From assembly GCF_000376265.1 (NCBI RefSeq), contig NZ_AQWU01000061.1, positions 1 to 62,194 of the forward strand: a DNA stretch of 62,194 bases. Reading direction: 5' to 3'. The stretch comes from Thermus igniterrae ATCC 700962. GTDB lineage: Bacteria > Deinococcota > Deinococci > Deinococcales > Thermaceae. The notes under the pieces were generated by a model. The model ran no database searches, had not been told where the DNA came from, and worked only from the letters and a program-made list of their open reading frames with translations. Shown piece after piece: positions 1 through 9,740 of the stretch (positions are counted from its first letter, which is position 1; each line of letters starts with the position of its first letter). A program made the translations under genes and the position numbers.

Positions 1-1532
1 CTCACCTTGCCGCGGTACTCCTCCTTGAGGACGAGGAAGGCGGCCACGGTTTCTCCGCGGTAGGGGTCGGGGACGCCCACCACGGCGGCTTCCTGGACGG
101 CGGGGTGGGCGTAGAGGACCTCTTCCACCTCGCGGGGGTAGATGTTGTAGCCGCCGGCGATGATCATGTCCTTTTTGCGGTCCACGATGTAGAAGTAGCC
201 GTCGGGGTCCATTTTGGCCAGGTCGCCGGTGAAGAGCCAGCCGTCCTTGAGGGCGCGCCTGGTTTCTTCGGGGCGGTTCCAGTAGCCTTTCATGATGTTG
301 GGCCCCTTGACGATGAGCTCGCCCACTTCGCCCACGGGGACTTCCCTGCCCTCCTCGTCCACCACCTTGGCCTCCACGCTGGGCAGGGGCATGCCGATGG
401 AGCCCTTGCGCACCTCCCCCTCCACGGGGTTGGAGTGGGTCACGGGGCTCGCCTCGCTCAGGCCGTAGCCCTCGATGAGCCGGGCGCCGGTAATCTCCTC
501 AAAGCGCTTGGCCACCTCCACCGGCAGGGGGGCGGCCCCCGAGAGGCAGATGCGGATGCTCTTCACGTTGCGCCCCTCGATGCCGGGGAAGTTGTTGAAG
601 GCCACGTACAGGGTGGGCACCCCGGGGAAGTGGGTCACGCCGTGCTTCTCAATGGCCTCCACCACGGCATGGATCTCCGGCCGGGGCAGGAGCACGATCT
701 TGTACCCCGAGAAGAGGCCGTAGTTCATGGCCACGGTCATGCCGTAGACGTGGAAGAAGGGCAGGGCTCCCAGCATCACCCCCTTGCCCAAAAGCTCGCG
801 GGAGGTGGGGTCCCAGGCGTCGATCTGCAGCACGTTGGCCACCAGGTTCCGGTGGGTGAGCATGGCCCCCTTGGAGACGCCCGTGGTCCCTCCGGTGTAC
901 TGCAAGAGGGCCAGGTCTTCGGGGTCTACGGGATGGGGGGTGGCGGGGGGATGGCGGAGGAGTTCGGCGAAGGCGTGGAAGCCGGGCCGCTTGGGGAAGC
1001 CCAGGGGGAGCTTGTCCTTCTTGGCCTTCAGGGGGTAGAGGAGGTTCTTGGGGAAGGGGAGGAAGTCCTTGATGCCCGTCACCACCGTGCGCTTCACGGG
1101 GGTTTCCCCTTCCACCTCCAGGAAGCGGGGCAGGAGGTGGTCCAGGATGACCAGGGTCTCCGAGCCCGAGTCCTGGAGCTGGTGCCTCAGCTCCCGGGGG
1201 GTGTAGAGGGGGTTGACGTTCACCCCCACCCCGCCCGCCAGCAGGGTGCCGAAGAAGGCGATGACGAACTGGGGGGAGTTGGGGAGCATGATGGCCACCC
1301 GGTCCCCCGGCTTTACCCCCAGGGCCTTGAGTCCCTCGGCAAAGCGTCGGGACTTGTCCCAGAGTTCCGCGTAGGTGAGGGTTTTGCCCAGGAACTCCAG
1401 GGCCACGTTCTGGGGAAAGCGCTGGGCGCTTTCCTCCAGGAAGCGCCACAGGGGGATGGGGGGGACGGTGATCTCCGCCGGTACACCAGGGTCGTAGTGG
1501 GCGAGCCAGGGTTTGGAGCTCACTTCGGCCAT
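1..1532 (-). CDS. fadD: Long-chain fatty-acid--CoA ligase, 3' end cut by the window edge
   Basis: Activates fatty acids through an acyl-AMP intermediate to acyl-CoA in the cytoplasm. About 510 codons are visible. The AMP-binding P-loop YTGGTTG lies near residue 212, and later come GYGLSE and the GDLAKMD and DRKKD segments typical of the adenylate-forming superfamily. The family member from T. thermophilus is about 541 residues, so roughly the last 30 residues (the end of the mobile C-terminal domain) lie outside the window. The ATG at 1532 follows an AAAGGAGG ribosome site. A TATAAA at 1567-1572 on the minus strand is a plausible -10. It is transcribed away from the phosphoribosyltransferase gene. 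Confidence 0.95.
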   Translation of the reverse strand, partial: MAEVSSKPWLAHYDPGVPAEITVPPIPLWRFLEESAQRFPQNVALEFLGKTLTYAELWDKSRRFAEGLKALGVKPGDRVAIMLPNSPQFVIAFFGTLLAGGVGVNVNPLYTPRELRHQLQDSGSETLVILDHLLPRFLEVEGETPVKRTVVTGIKDFLPFPKNLLYPLKAKKDKLPLGFPKRPGFHAFAELLRHPPATPHPVDPEDLALLQYTGGTTGVSKGAMLTHRNLVANVLQIDAWDPTSRELLGKGVMLGALPFFHVYGMTVAMNYGLFSGYKIVLLPRPEIHAVVEAIEKHGVTHFPGVPTLYVAFNNFPGIEGRNVKSIRICLSGAAPLPVEVAKRFEEITGARLIEGYGLSEASPVTHSNPVEGEVRKGSIGMPLPSVEAKVVDEEGREVPVGEVGELIVKGPNIMKGYWNRPEETRRALKDGWLFTGDLAKMDPDGYFYIVDRKKDMIIAGGYNIYPREVEEVLYAHPAVQEAAVVGVPDPYRGETVAAFLVLKEEYRGKV

Positions 1533-1620
1533 GCTGACCTCCTTTGTCCCCCAGGCTACCAGACGTTTTATACCGCGTTCAAGACCCGCGCCCGGTGTAG
1601 CATGGAAACGGAGGTTTCCT

Positions 1621-2247
1621 ATGCGCTTCCGCGACCGCCGGCACGCCGGAACCCTTTTGGCCGAGGCCCTGAAACCCCTAGGCTTGGAACGACCCCTGGT
1701 GCTAGGGATTCCCCGGGGTGGGGTGGTGGTGGCCGATGAGGTGGCGAGGCGCCTGGGAGGGGAACTGGACGTGGTCCTGGTGCGCAAGGTGGGGGCCCCG
1801 GGCAACCCGGAGTTCGCCCTGGGGGCGGTGGGGGAGAAGGGGGAGCTCGTCCTTAAGCCCTACGCCCTCCAGTACGCCGACCAAAGCTACCTGGAGCGGG
1901 AGGCGGCGCGCCAGAAGGACGTGATCCGCAAGCGGGCGGAGCGCTACCGCAAGGTGCGCCCCAAGCAGCCCCTTCAGGGCCGGGAGGTGGTGCTGGTGGA
2001 CGATGGCATCGCCACCGGTTCCACTATGGAGGCGGCTTTGAGCGTGGTCCTTTCGGAAGGCCCCCGGAGGGTGGTCGTGGCCGTGCCGGTGGCGAGCCCG
2101 GAAGCGCTGGCCCGGCTTCAGGAGCGGGCGGAGGTGGTGGCCCTTTCCACCCCCCAGGACTTCGCCGCCGTGGGGGCCTACTACATGGACTTCGGCGAGG
2201 TCACGGACGAGGAGGTGGAGGGGCTTTTGCTACAATGGGCGGCATGA
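1621..2247 (+). CDS. Phosphoribosyltransferase-domain protein (ComF-like type I PRTase)
   Basis: A 208-residue protein with a type I PRTase fold. It shows an N-terminal RFRDRRHAG segment, a mid-region LVRKVGAPGNPE, and the PRPP-binding loop VLVDDGIATGST near residues 123-136. The family occurs widely as stand-alone PRTases of uncertain substrate, often beside hydrolases. I chose ATG 1621 because GGAGG stands just upstream; an earlier in-frame start would run into the divergent promoter. Its stop TGA overlaps the next ATG (ATGA), so it is translationally coupled to the cupin. The substrate is unknown. Confidence 0.85.
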   Translation: MRFRDRRHAGTLLAEALKPLGLERPLVLGIPRGGVVVADEVARRLGGELDVVLVRKVGAPGNPEFALGAVGEKGELVLKPYALQYADQSYLEREAARQKDVIRKRAERYRKVRPKQPLQGREVVLVDDGIATGSTMEAALSVVLSEGPRRVVVAVPVASPEALARLQERAEVVALSTPQDFAAVGAYYMDFGEVTDEEVEGLLLQWAA

Positions 2248-2618
2248 AGCCCGTGGTCAAGCAGGCGACCAGCGTGGAGGCCCGCCCGGTGGAGCGGGGG
2301 GAGAAGGCCTTCATTCAGGTGCTCATCGGCCCCGAGGACGGGGCGCCCCACTTCATCACCCGCAAGTTCACCATCCTTCCCGGGGGGCGCATTCCCCGGC
2401 ACAAACACCCCACCATTGAGCACGAGCAGTTCGTCCTCTCCGGGCGCATGAAGGTCTTCCTGGGGAATGAGGTGCGGGAGGTGGCCGCCGGCCAGGCGGT
2501 CTACATCCCCCCTGACACCCCCCACGCCTACGTGAACGAGGGGGACGAACCCGTGGAGTTCCTCTGCATCATCCCCAAGACCAGCGCCTACGCCACGGAG
2601 TGGCTGGAAGAGGGCTAG
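2244..2618 (+). CDS. Small single-domain cupin protein
   Basis: A 124-residue protein almost entirely made of one cupin barrel. The first cupin motif carries RHKHPTIEHEQ with a likely metal-binding His/His/Glu set, and the second carries IPPDTPHAY with the fourth His. The start is placed at the ATG that forms ATGA with the preceding stop; another in-frame ATG lies 9 nt upstream. Such stand-alone cupins are metal-binding enzymes or sensors of unassigned substrate, and nothing here fixes the reaction. It is followed directly by a strong terminator, ending a two-gene operon. Confidence 0.85.
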   Translation: MKPVVKQATSVEARPVERGEKAFIQVLIGPEDGAPHFITRKFTILPGGRIPRHKHPTIEHEQFVLSGRMKVFLGNEVREVAAGQAVYIPPDTPHAYVNEGDEPVEFLCIIPKTSAYATEWLEEG

Positions 2619-2632
2619 CCGGGAAGGCTTTA

Positions 2633-2661
2633 CCCCGCCCGGAGCCCGGGCGGGGGTTTTT
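2633..2661 (+). terminator. Rho-independent terminator after the cupin gene
   Basis: A 10-bp perfect G+C stem (2633-2642 with 2646-2655) around an AGC loop is followed by TTTTT. It separates the rightward cupin operon from the converging ABC permease gene. Confidence 0.88.
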
Positions 2662-2668
2662 GCTGGGC

Positions 2669-3625
2669 CTAGGCCCTGACCTCCTGCCGCTGGAAGGCCA
2701 CGTAGGCCAGGGTGAAGAGGAGGACCGCCAGGGCAAAAAGCCCCGTGAGCTGGGGCCAGATGAGGAGGAGGCTTTGCGACAGGGGCAGGGGGGTGCCCAG
2801 CACCGCCCCCTCCAGCTGGGTGATGAGGATGGGCCCCAGAGAGCGCACCGCGGGGTTGAGCACGGCGGTGAGGGCCTCCGCGTAGAGGGTGTTGGGGGAG
2901 AGGCGGGAGATCCAGAGGGCCAGGTTGGCCTGCCTGAGCTGGCTTTCGGGGTCAAAGGGGTCGGCCTGGAGGAGAAGGGCCCCCGCCGCCAGGTCGGTGA
3001 GGATGGGGAAGAAGATGGCGAAGAAGAGCCAGACCCCGATGGCCGCTAAGGCGGCGGTGGCGGGTTGGCGGAAGAGGGTGGAGAAGAGGAGGCCCAGGGC
3101 CAGCCACACCCCGGCGTAGGCCAGGGTGGCCAGGAGGAAGAAGAAGGCCCGGGCCATCTCCTCCCCCTCGGGGGGCACGCCCAGGGTGAAGAGCCCCATG
3201 CCCACCACCAGGAGGAAAAGGGCCAGGAGGAGGACGGCCAGGGTGCCCAGGCCCGCCAGGAACTTGCCGAAGAGGAGGGCGTCCCGGTAGATGGGCTGGG
3301 AGAGGACCCGGGAGAGGGTGCCCCGGGCGTACTCCCCGTTCACCGCGTCAAAGGCCAGGGCGATGGCCGCCAGGGGCACGAAGAAGGAGAGGAAGCCCAC
3401 GAAGGAGGGCAGGGGGTCCTGGGCGGTGGTGAGGAGCTTGAGGTAGAGGTAGGGGTCCTCCCCCACCGTCTGGCGCAGGGTCTGGGTGCCGGTGTAGACG
3501 GCCCCCAGGGCGGAGAGGAGGATGAGGGCCTCGAGGATGCGCATCCTGAGCCCGGAGAGGTGGTCCGCCATCTCCTTGAAGAACACCGCCCAAAGCCCCG
3601 TCCAGGGGGAACCCTCACGCCGCAT
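2669..3625 (-). CDS. ABC-2 type transporter permease
   Basis: A 318-residue integral membrane protein with about six hydrophobic segments: one near the N-terminus ([15 protein letters not shown]), four in the middle and one near the C-terminus. A large exported loop follows the first segment. It resembles NosY-like/ABC-2 permeases. The start is the ATG that overlaps the end of the upstream ATPase gene by 11 nt, where the protein begins MRREGS; this makes it the last gene of a NEW3 protein-ATPase-permease operon. Its partner ATPase and the exported NEW3 protein suggest an exporter or envelope-maintenance machine. The substrate is not predictable. Confidence 0.9.
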   Translation of the reverse strand: MRREGSPWTGLWAVFFKEMADHLSGLRMRILEALILLSALGAVYTGTQTLRQTVGEDPYLYLKLLTTAQDPLPSFVGFLSFFVPLAAIALAFDAVNGEYARGTLSRVLSQPIYRDALLFGKFLAGLGTLAVLLLALFLLVVGMGLFTLGVPPEGEEMARAFFFLLATLAYAGVWLALGLLFSTLFRQPATAALAAIGVWLFFAIFFPILTDLAAGALLLQADPFDPESQLRQANLALWISRLSPNTLYAEALTAVLNPAVRSLGPILITQLEGAVLGTPLPLSQSLLLIWPQLTGLFALAVLLFTLAYVAFQRQEVRA

Positions 3626-4538
3626 GGGCCACCTCCTGGAAGTAGCGGGCGTAGACCTCATCCAGGCTGGGGCGGCGCAGGGCCAGGCCGAAGAGCGGTC
3701 CTCTGGCCACCGCCACCTGGGCCAGCTCCGGCCGGAGGTCCCGGGTGGCGAAGACCCGGTAGCGGCCGCCTTCCGCCTCCACCCGGGCCACCCCCTCGAG
3801 GGCCAAAAAGGCCTCCTTCAGGCCGGGGCTGGCCTCCACCTGGATCTCGTACCCGCCCCCTAGGACCCGCTGGGCCAGCTCCTCCACCGTGCCCAGGAGG
3901 GCCAGGCGCCCCTTGTGGAAAAGCCCTACCCGGTCGCAGATCTCCTGCACCTGGTGCAGGAGGTGGCTGGAGAGGAGGACAGTGATGCCCTCCGCCTTTA
4001 GCCCCTTGATGAGGCCCAAAAACTCCCGGGCCGCCTCGGGGTCCAGGCCCAGGGTGGGCTCGTCCAGGATGGCCACCCTGGGCCGCTTGAGGAGGACCTC
4101 GGCCAGACCCAGGCGCTGGCGCATGCCCCGGCTGAAGGCGGAGACCCGGCGGTCCCGTACCTCCCAAAGCCCCATGCGCCGGAGCACCTCCTCAATGCGG
4201 GCCCGGGCCTCGGCCTCGGGCAGGCCCAGGAGCCTCGTGGTGTAGCGCAGGTTCTCCCAGGCGGTGAGCTCCCCGTAAAAGCCCACCTGGTCGGGAAGGT
4301 AGCCCACCCTGGCCTTCACCTTCAGGGGCTCCCGCATAGGGTCCAGGCCCAGCACCCGGGCCTCGCCCGCGGTGGGCTCGGTGAGGCCCAGGAGCATGAG
4401 GATGGTGGTGGTCTTGCCCGAGCCGTTGGGGCCCAGGAGGCCGAAGACCTCCCCCTCCTCCACCGCCAGGTTCAGGTCCTCCACGGCCACCACCCGGCCG
4501 TAGCGCTTGGTGAGGCCGCGGGTCTCGATGACCGCCAT
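3615..4538 (-). CDS. ABC transporter ATP-binding protein
   Basis: A 307-residue ABC ATPase. Walker [10 protein letters not shown] is at residues 36-44. The signature region reads FSRGMRQR, a degenerate LSGGQ as is common in ABC-2 exporters. Walker B is [14 protein letters not shown] and the H-loop is LLSSHLLHQ. The C-terminal 80 residues form the usual accessory domain of drug or natural-product exporters (NatA/CcmA-like). ATG 4538 lies 1 nt after the upstream stop and its ribosome site is inside the end of the NEW3 gene, so the three genes are translationally coupled. Confidence 0.94.
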   Translation of the reverse strand: MAVIETRGLTKRYGRVVAVEDLNLAVEEGEVFGLLGPNGSGKTTTILMLLGLTEPTAGEARVLGLDPMREPLKVKARVGYLPDQVGFYGELTAWENLRYTTRLLGLPEAEARARIEEVLRRMGLWEVRDRRVSAFSRGMRQRLGLAEVLLKRPRVAILDEPTLGLDPEAAREFLGLIKGLKAEGITVLLSSHLLHQVQEICDRVGLFHKGRLALLGTVEELAQRVLGGGYEIQVEASPGLKEAFLALEGVARVEAEGGRYRVFATRDLRPELAQVAVARGPLFGLALRRPSLDEVYARYFQEVAHAA

Positions 4539-4539
4539 G

Positions 4540-5685
4540 TTACCTCCGGCCGAAGCGGTTCACGGCAAAACCCAGCACCAGGAGGGCCACGGCCATGATC
4601 CCCACCCCCACCAGGCCCCAGAGGCTGGAGCGGACCACGGTGGCCCGGTAGTCCAGGCTCTCGGAAAGGCCATCGCCGCCCGAGAGGGAGAGGGTCACCA
4701 TGTAGTCCCCGGCCACCGCCTTGGGGGAGGGCTTGATGCGGGCGGTGATCTCCTGCTCCTGGCCCGGCTCCAGGGTGTCCAGCTTCTCGGGCTCAAACTT
4801 CACCTCCCAGCCCGAGGGCTCCATGGCGCTGAAGGAGAGGTTTTTGGCGGGGGCGCTCCCCTCGTTCTTGAGGGTGAGCTTCACCGGGTTTTCCCGCCCG
4901 GCCGTCACCTGGCCGGAGAGGCGGCCCTCCTTGGTGGTGAAGCGCACCTCCGGCCGGCCGGTGACCTCCAGGGTAAGGCCCAGCTCCGCCCGCGCCTCCC
5001 CGGCCACGGCCCTCAGGGTGAGGCCGTAGGTGTCGGCCTTGGTGTCCTTGGGCAGGGAGACCTCCACGTCCAGGTCCTTGCTCTCCCCGGCCTTGATGGG
5101 CAGGCTGGTCACCTGCTGGCTGGCGAAGGCCGGGGTGAAGGTGACCTGGAAGCCCTTGGGAGCCTCGTACTCCAGGGAGACCAGGAGGTCGCGGTCGGAC
5201 TCGTTGCGCAGGGTCACCCGGTAGCGGAAGGAGCTGGTTGGGGGACCCTTGAGGATGGGGAGCTCGGCCTCGAGGCTAAGCCGCTGGGGTAGCCCCTGGC
5301 CCACCACCAGCCCGATGGGCAGGCTGGCCGTCTGGCCCAGGCCCTCGGCCCGCACCAGGAAGCGGTAGGTGCCGGGCTTCACCTCCTTGGGGGGCTGGAG
5401 GCGGAGGGTGAGGGTGGCCTCGCCGTCCGGGGCCAGGTAGACCGCCCGCACCAGCCGCCCTCCTCCAATGAGGCTTGCCTGCCAGCCCTGGGGCGCCTCG
5501 GCCACGGCAAGGCGCACTACCCCCGGGGGCAGGCCGTGGTTCTTCAACGTCAGGGTGAGGCTGACGTTCTCCCCCGGCTGCACCCCCATCTCCGGGTAGG
5601 GGGTGCCCAGGGAGAGGCCGCGGAAACCCTGTGCCCAAGCCACGCTCAACGCCAGAAGGACCAGCGTCAGCAGGTTGCGTACCAT
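4540..5685 (-). CDS. Exported, membrane-anchored NEW3-domain protein
   Basis: 381 residues: a signal peptide ([19 protein letters not shown]), about three Ig-like beta domains, and a C-terminal transmembrane helix ([18 protein letters not shown]) ending in a basic FGRR tail. The recurring pattern of LTLKNx[10 protein letters not shown] and AGDY is typical of NPCBM-associated NEW3 domains, which occur on surface proteins and exporter-linked proteins. ATG 5685 is chosen because AGGAGG precedes it and the signal peptide starts there; a longer upstream reading has no ribosome site. It heads an operon with an ABC ATPase and permease and probably presents or guides a substrate outside the membrane. 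Confidence 0.83.
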   Translation of the reverse strand: MVRNLLTLVLLALSVAWAQGFRGLSLGTPYPEMGVQPGENVSLTLTLKNHGLPPGVVRLAVAEAPQGWQASLIGGGRLVRAVYLAPDGEATLTLRLQPPKEVKPGTYRFLVRAEGLGQTASLPIGLVVGQGLPQRLSLEAELPILKGPPTSSFRYRVTLRNESDRDLLVSLEYEAPKGFQVTFTPAFASQQVTSLPIKAGESKDLDVEVSLPKDTKADTYGLTLRAVAGEARAELGLTLEVTGRPEVRFTTKEGRLSGQVTAGRENPVKLTLKNEGSAPAKNLSFSAMEPSGWEVKFEPEKLDTLEPGQEQEITARIKPSPKAVAGDYMVTLSLSGGDGLSESLDYRATVVRSSLWGLVGVGIMAVALLVLGFAVNRFGRR

Positions 5686-5734
5686 ACTCAAGCCTCCTCT
5701 ACTAAGGCTAGGCAGAAAGGATGAGTCCAAAATG

Positions 5735-5758
5735 AAAACCCCCGGGGCCAGCCCGGGG
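5735..5758 (-). terminator. Rho-independent terminator of speD
   Basis: A 7-bp perfect stem CCCCGGG/CCCGGGG with a CTGGC loop, then G and TTTT on the minus strand. It lies 17 nt after the speD stop and before the NEW3 operon. Confidence 0.85.
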
Positions 5759-5774
5759 CAGAGGGAAGGGGCCT

Positions 5775-6212
5775 TCAGCCCACCCGGGCTTCCAGGTACT
5801 CCCGCTCGCCCAGGATGATCTTCCGGGCCAGCTCGGGGTCCTTGGGGAACTCCTTGCCGCGGTTGATCATGTAGGTCTCGTAGCGGCCAATCTCAAAGAC
5901 CGTGGCCAGCTTCCTCAGGGCCTGGCCCATGTCAAAGGCCTTACAGGAAAAGATGTCAATGGAGAGGAAGCGCTTCTTGGGGAAGGTGTGGATGGCGATG
6001 TGGCTTTCGGCGATGATCACCACCCCGGTCACCCCGTCCTCCCCCTCGGGTCCGTAGCTGTAGACGAAGGGGGGAAGCACCTTGGTCATCTCCATTTCCT
6101 CGGGGAGCTCGTCCAGGACGCGGCGCACCAGCTCCGCGTTCCTGAGCTTGGCGGGGTTGGCGTCGTAGCCATCCACCATAAGGTGTGGACCGAATCCGAA
6201 GAGTTCCACCAT
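5775..6212 (-). CDS. speD: S-adenosylmethionine decarboxylase proenzyme
   Basis: Decarboxylates SAM to give the aminopropyl donor for polyamine synthesis; Thermus makes long and branched polyamines that stabilise nucleic acids at high temperature. The 145-residue protein has the class 1B self-cleavage site at AES-HIAIH: Ser70 becomes the pyruvoyl group, and His75 and Cys90 are the expected processing and catalytic residues. ATG 6212 is chosen because AAGGAGG lies 5 nt upstream; a GTG 6 nt earlier would lie too close to it. It is a single-gene unit with its own strong promoter and terminator. Confidence 0.96.
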   Translation of the reverse strand: MVELFGFGPHLMVDGYDANPAKLRNAELVRRVLDELPEEMEMTKVLPPFVYSYGPEGEDGVTGVVIIAESHIAIHTFPKKRFLSIDIFSCKAFDMGQALRKLATVFEIGRYETYMINRGKEFPKDPELARKIILGEREYLEARVG

Positions 6213-6262
6213 GACCACCTCCTTCCCGTGCCCCCCGGGGTATCCCCTGCGGCACGCCCCCC

Positions 6263-6291
6263 ATTATGGCCCCCCCCTCCCCCCCTGTCAA
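6263..6291 (-). promoter_or_regulatory. speD promoter with a G-tract spacer
   Basis: On the minus strand TTGACA (6291-6286) is separated by exactly 17 nt from CATAAT (6268-6263), an almost ideal housekeeping promoter. The 17-nt spacer consists of G apart from one A and one C. Confidence 0.85.
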
Positions 6292-6321
6292 TACCTCGTC
6301 CCTTGGCGGGAAAACCCCTGC

Positions 6322-6337
6322 TGCCCCCCGGGGGGCA
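6322..6337. repeat. Perfect 16-bp palindrome in the speD-sdhC intergenic region
   Basis: TGCCCCCCGGGGGGCA is its own reverse complement. It sits just upstream of the speD -35 element and about 165 bp before sdhC in a 290-bp gene-free stretch that also holds further runs of C and G. A regulatory site or a cruciform-prone sequence are both possible; no protein is indicated. Confidence 0.6.
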
Positions 6338-6476
6338 TTTCCCCGGGGTTTGCCCCCGGGAAGCGGCGAGGGGGCCCTGGGGGGAAAGCTTGTGCCGCTC
6401 GCACTTCCCATACCAATGGGGGGTATAAAGGGGCGAAAGTGGGCTCCAGGGCGCAAGGTCTCCGTGAGAAAGGGTG

Positions 6477-6482
6477 TATGAT
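6477..6482 (+). promoter_or_regulatory. Probable -10 element of the sdhCDAB operon
   Basis: TATGAT lies 20 nt before the sdhC ATG. No good -35 hexamer is visible at 16-18 nt. The sdhC ribosome site AAGGAGG follows, so this transcript has a short leader with a ribosome site. Confidence 0.45.
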
Positions 6483-6502
6483 AACCCCGGCAAGGAGGTG
6501 CC

Positions 6503-6868
6503 ATGTACAGGGGAAGAGAAGGGCAGTGGGCGTTTTACCTGCACCGGATCTCGGGCCTGGGCATCCTGGTCTTCCTCATGCTCCACGTGGCCAACATCGC
6601 CAGCGCCATGTGGGGCCCTGAGGTGTCCAATGCCCTCATGAAGTTCTATCACCAGCCCGTGTTCCAGGTGGGCCTCCTGTTCCTCATCGCCGGGGTGCTC
6701 TACCACGGGTTCAACGGGTTGCGCATCATCCTCATGGACTTCACCGCCTGGGGGGTGCGTTACCAGCGGGCGCTTTGGTACGGGGTCTGGGTGCTCTTCG
6801 TGGTTTTCTACCTGCCCTTTCTGATCAAGATCGGGGGCGGGATTCTGGGGGGTAGCCATGGCGATTAG
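6503..6868 (+). CDS. sdhC: Succinate dehydrogenase cytochrome b556 subunit
   Basis: Membrane anchor and quinone/heme-binding subunit of complex II. 121 residues with three hydrophobic helices. The LHRISGLG segment before helix 1 is the family's quinone-site motif, and His residues in helices 1 and 2 (LMLHVAN, LYHGFNG) are candidate heme ligands. ATG 6503 follows AAGGAGG by 5 nt. It is the first gene of sdhCDAB and overlaps sdhD by 11 nt. Confidence 0.93.
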   Translation: MYRGREGQWAFYLHRISGLGILVFLMLHVANIASAMWGPEVSNALMKFYHQPVFQVGLLFLIAGVLYHGFNGLRIILMDFTAWGVRYQRALWYGVWVLFVVFYLPFLIKIGGGILGGSHGD

Positions 6869-7253
6869 GTCCAAGCGGTATGCCGAGGCAAGGCTCGAGG
6901 CCAGCTCCAACCTGGAGCTTTACTGGTGGGTCTTCATGCGCATCTCCGGGGTGGTTCTGGTCTTCCTCCTCATCGGCCACATGTGGATGAACGCCGTCCT
7001 CACCGACCTCAACAGCATCAACTACGACTACGTGGCCAAGAGACTTTCCCAGACCACCTGGAAGGTCTACGACTGGCTCATCCTGGCCCTGGCCCTCCTC
7101 CACGGGGGCAACGGCCTGCGCTACGTGCTGGACGACTGGGTGCGGAACCCGGCCAGGCGTTTCTGGACCAAGGTGGTGGTCTACTCCCTGCTGGCCTTCC
7201 TCTTCTTCCTGGGAAGCCTTTCCCTTTTCAACCATGATTTTGGGGTGAACTGA
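6858..7253 (+). CDS. sdhD: Succinate dehydrogenase membrane anchor subunit
   Basis: Second membrane anchor of complex II, 131 residues, three hydrophobic helices. VLVFLLIGHMWMN and LLHGGNGLRY carry the conserved His residues expected near the heme. Its N-terminus has a basic stretch (RSKRYAEARLEA) that would face the cytoplasm and contact the SdhAB head. It overlaps the end of sdhC and is separated from sdhA by one base. Confidence 0.92.
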   Translation: MAIRSKRYAEARLEASSNLELYWWVFMRISGVVLVFLLIGHMWMNAVLTDLNSINYDYVAKRLSQTTWKVYDWLILALALLHGGNGLRYVLDDWVRNPARRFWTKVVVYSLLAFLFFLGSLSLFNHDFGVN

Positions 7254-7254
7254 T

Positions 7255-8988
<1,734 letters not shown>

Positions 8989-8996
8989 GAGGGGGC

Positions 8997-9695
8997 ATGC
9001 AGGTTACCCTGAAGATCCTCCGCTTTGACCCTGGGAAGAACGCGAAGCCGGAGTGGCATACCTACCAGGTGGAGGCCGAGCCCACCGACCGGGTCCTGGA
9101 CCTCCTCCACAAGGTGAAGTGGGAGCAGGACGGCACCCTGGCTTTCCGAAGGAGCTGTGGCCACGGCATCTGCGGTTCGGACGCCATGCTCATCAACGGC
9201 CGCAACCGCCTGGCCTGCAAGACCCTGGTGAAGGACCTGGGGAGCGTCATCACCGTGGAGCCCATCCGCGGCCTGCCCGTGGAGAAGGACCTGGTGGTGG
9301 ACATGGAGCCCTTCTTCGCCGCCTACCGGGCGGTGAAGCCCTACCTCATCAACGAGGAGCCACCTCCGGCCCGGGAGCGCCTGCAAAGCCCCGAGGAGCG
9401 GGAGCGCTACGACCAGGGGACCAAGTGCATCCTCTGCGCCTCCTGCACCACCAGCTGCCCGGTCTTCTGGGTGAACGGCACCTACCTGGGCCCGGCGGCC
9501 ATCGTCCAGGCCCACCGCTTCCTCTTTGACTCCCGGGACAGGGGCAAGAGGGAGCGGTTCAAGGCCCTGGGCTCGGCCAGCGGGGTCTGGCGGTGCCGCA
9601 CCGCCTATAACTGCACCGAGGCCTGCCCCCGGGAGATCCCCGTGACCCAGCTGATTGAAGAAGTTAAGCGGGCCATCCTTTTTGACCGCTTCTAG
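8997..9695 (+). CDS. sdhB: Succinate dehydrogenase iron-sulfur subunit
   Basis: Electron-transfer subunit of complex II, 232 residues. The N-terminal plant-type ferredoxin domain has the [2Fe-2S] cysteines in SCGHGICGSDAM and RLAC. The C-terminal domain has CILCASCTTSCP for the [4Fe-4S] cluster and CRTAYNCTEACP for the remaining clusters, the order normal for SdhB. An AGGAGG site lies just before the ATG. It ends the operon at a strong terminator. Confidence 0.96.
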   Translation: MQVTLKILRFDPGKNAKPEWHTYQVEAEPTDRVLDLLHKVKWEQDGTLAFRRSCGHGICGSDAMLINGRNRLACKTLVKDLGSVITVEPIRGLPVEKDLVVDMEPFFAAYRAVKPYLINEEPPPARERLQSPEERERYDQGTKCILCASCTTSCPVFWVNGTYLGPAAIVQAHRFLFDSRDRGKRERFKALGSASGVWRCRTAYNCTEACPREIPVTQLIEEVKRAILFDRF

Positions 9696-9707
9696 GGATC
9701 TAAGGTA

Positions 9708-9740
9708 CCCGCCCTGCCCAAGGGCAGGGCGGGCGTTTTT
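9708..9740 (+). terminator. Rho-independent terminator of sdhCDAB
   Basis: A 12-bp perfect stem (9708-9719 with 9722-9733) with a 2-nt loop, followed by CGTTTTT. The T-run overlaps the stop codon of the converging aspS2 gene. Confidence 0.93.

Noticed and set aside
105-1739. Long rightward frame opposite the acyl-CoA ligase
   Set aside because: It is antisense to a clear adenylate-forming enzyme; its His/Gly/Val-rich composition is the mirror of high-G+C codon use.
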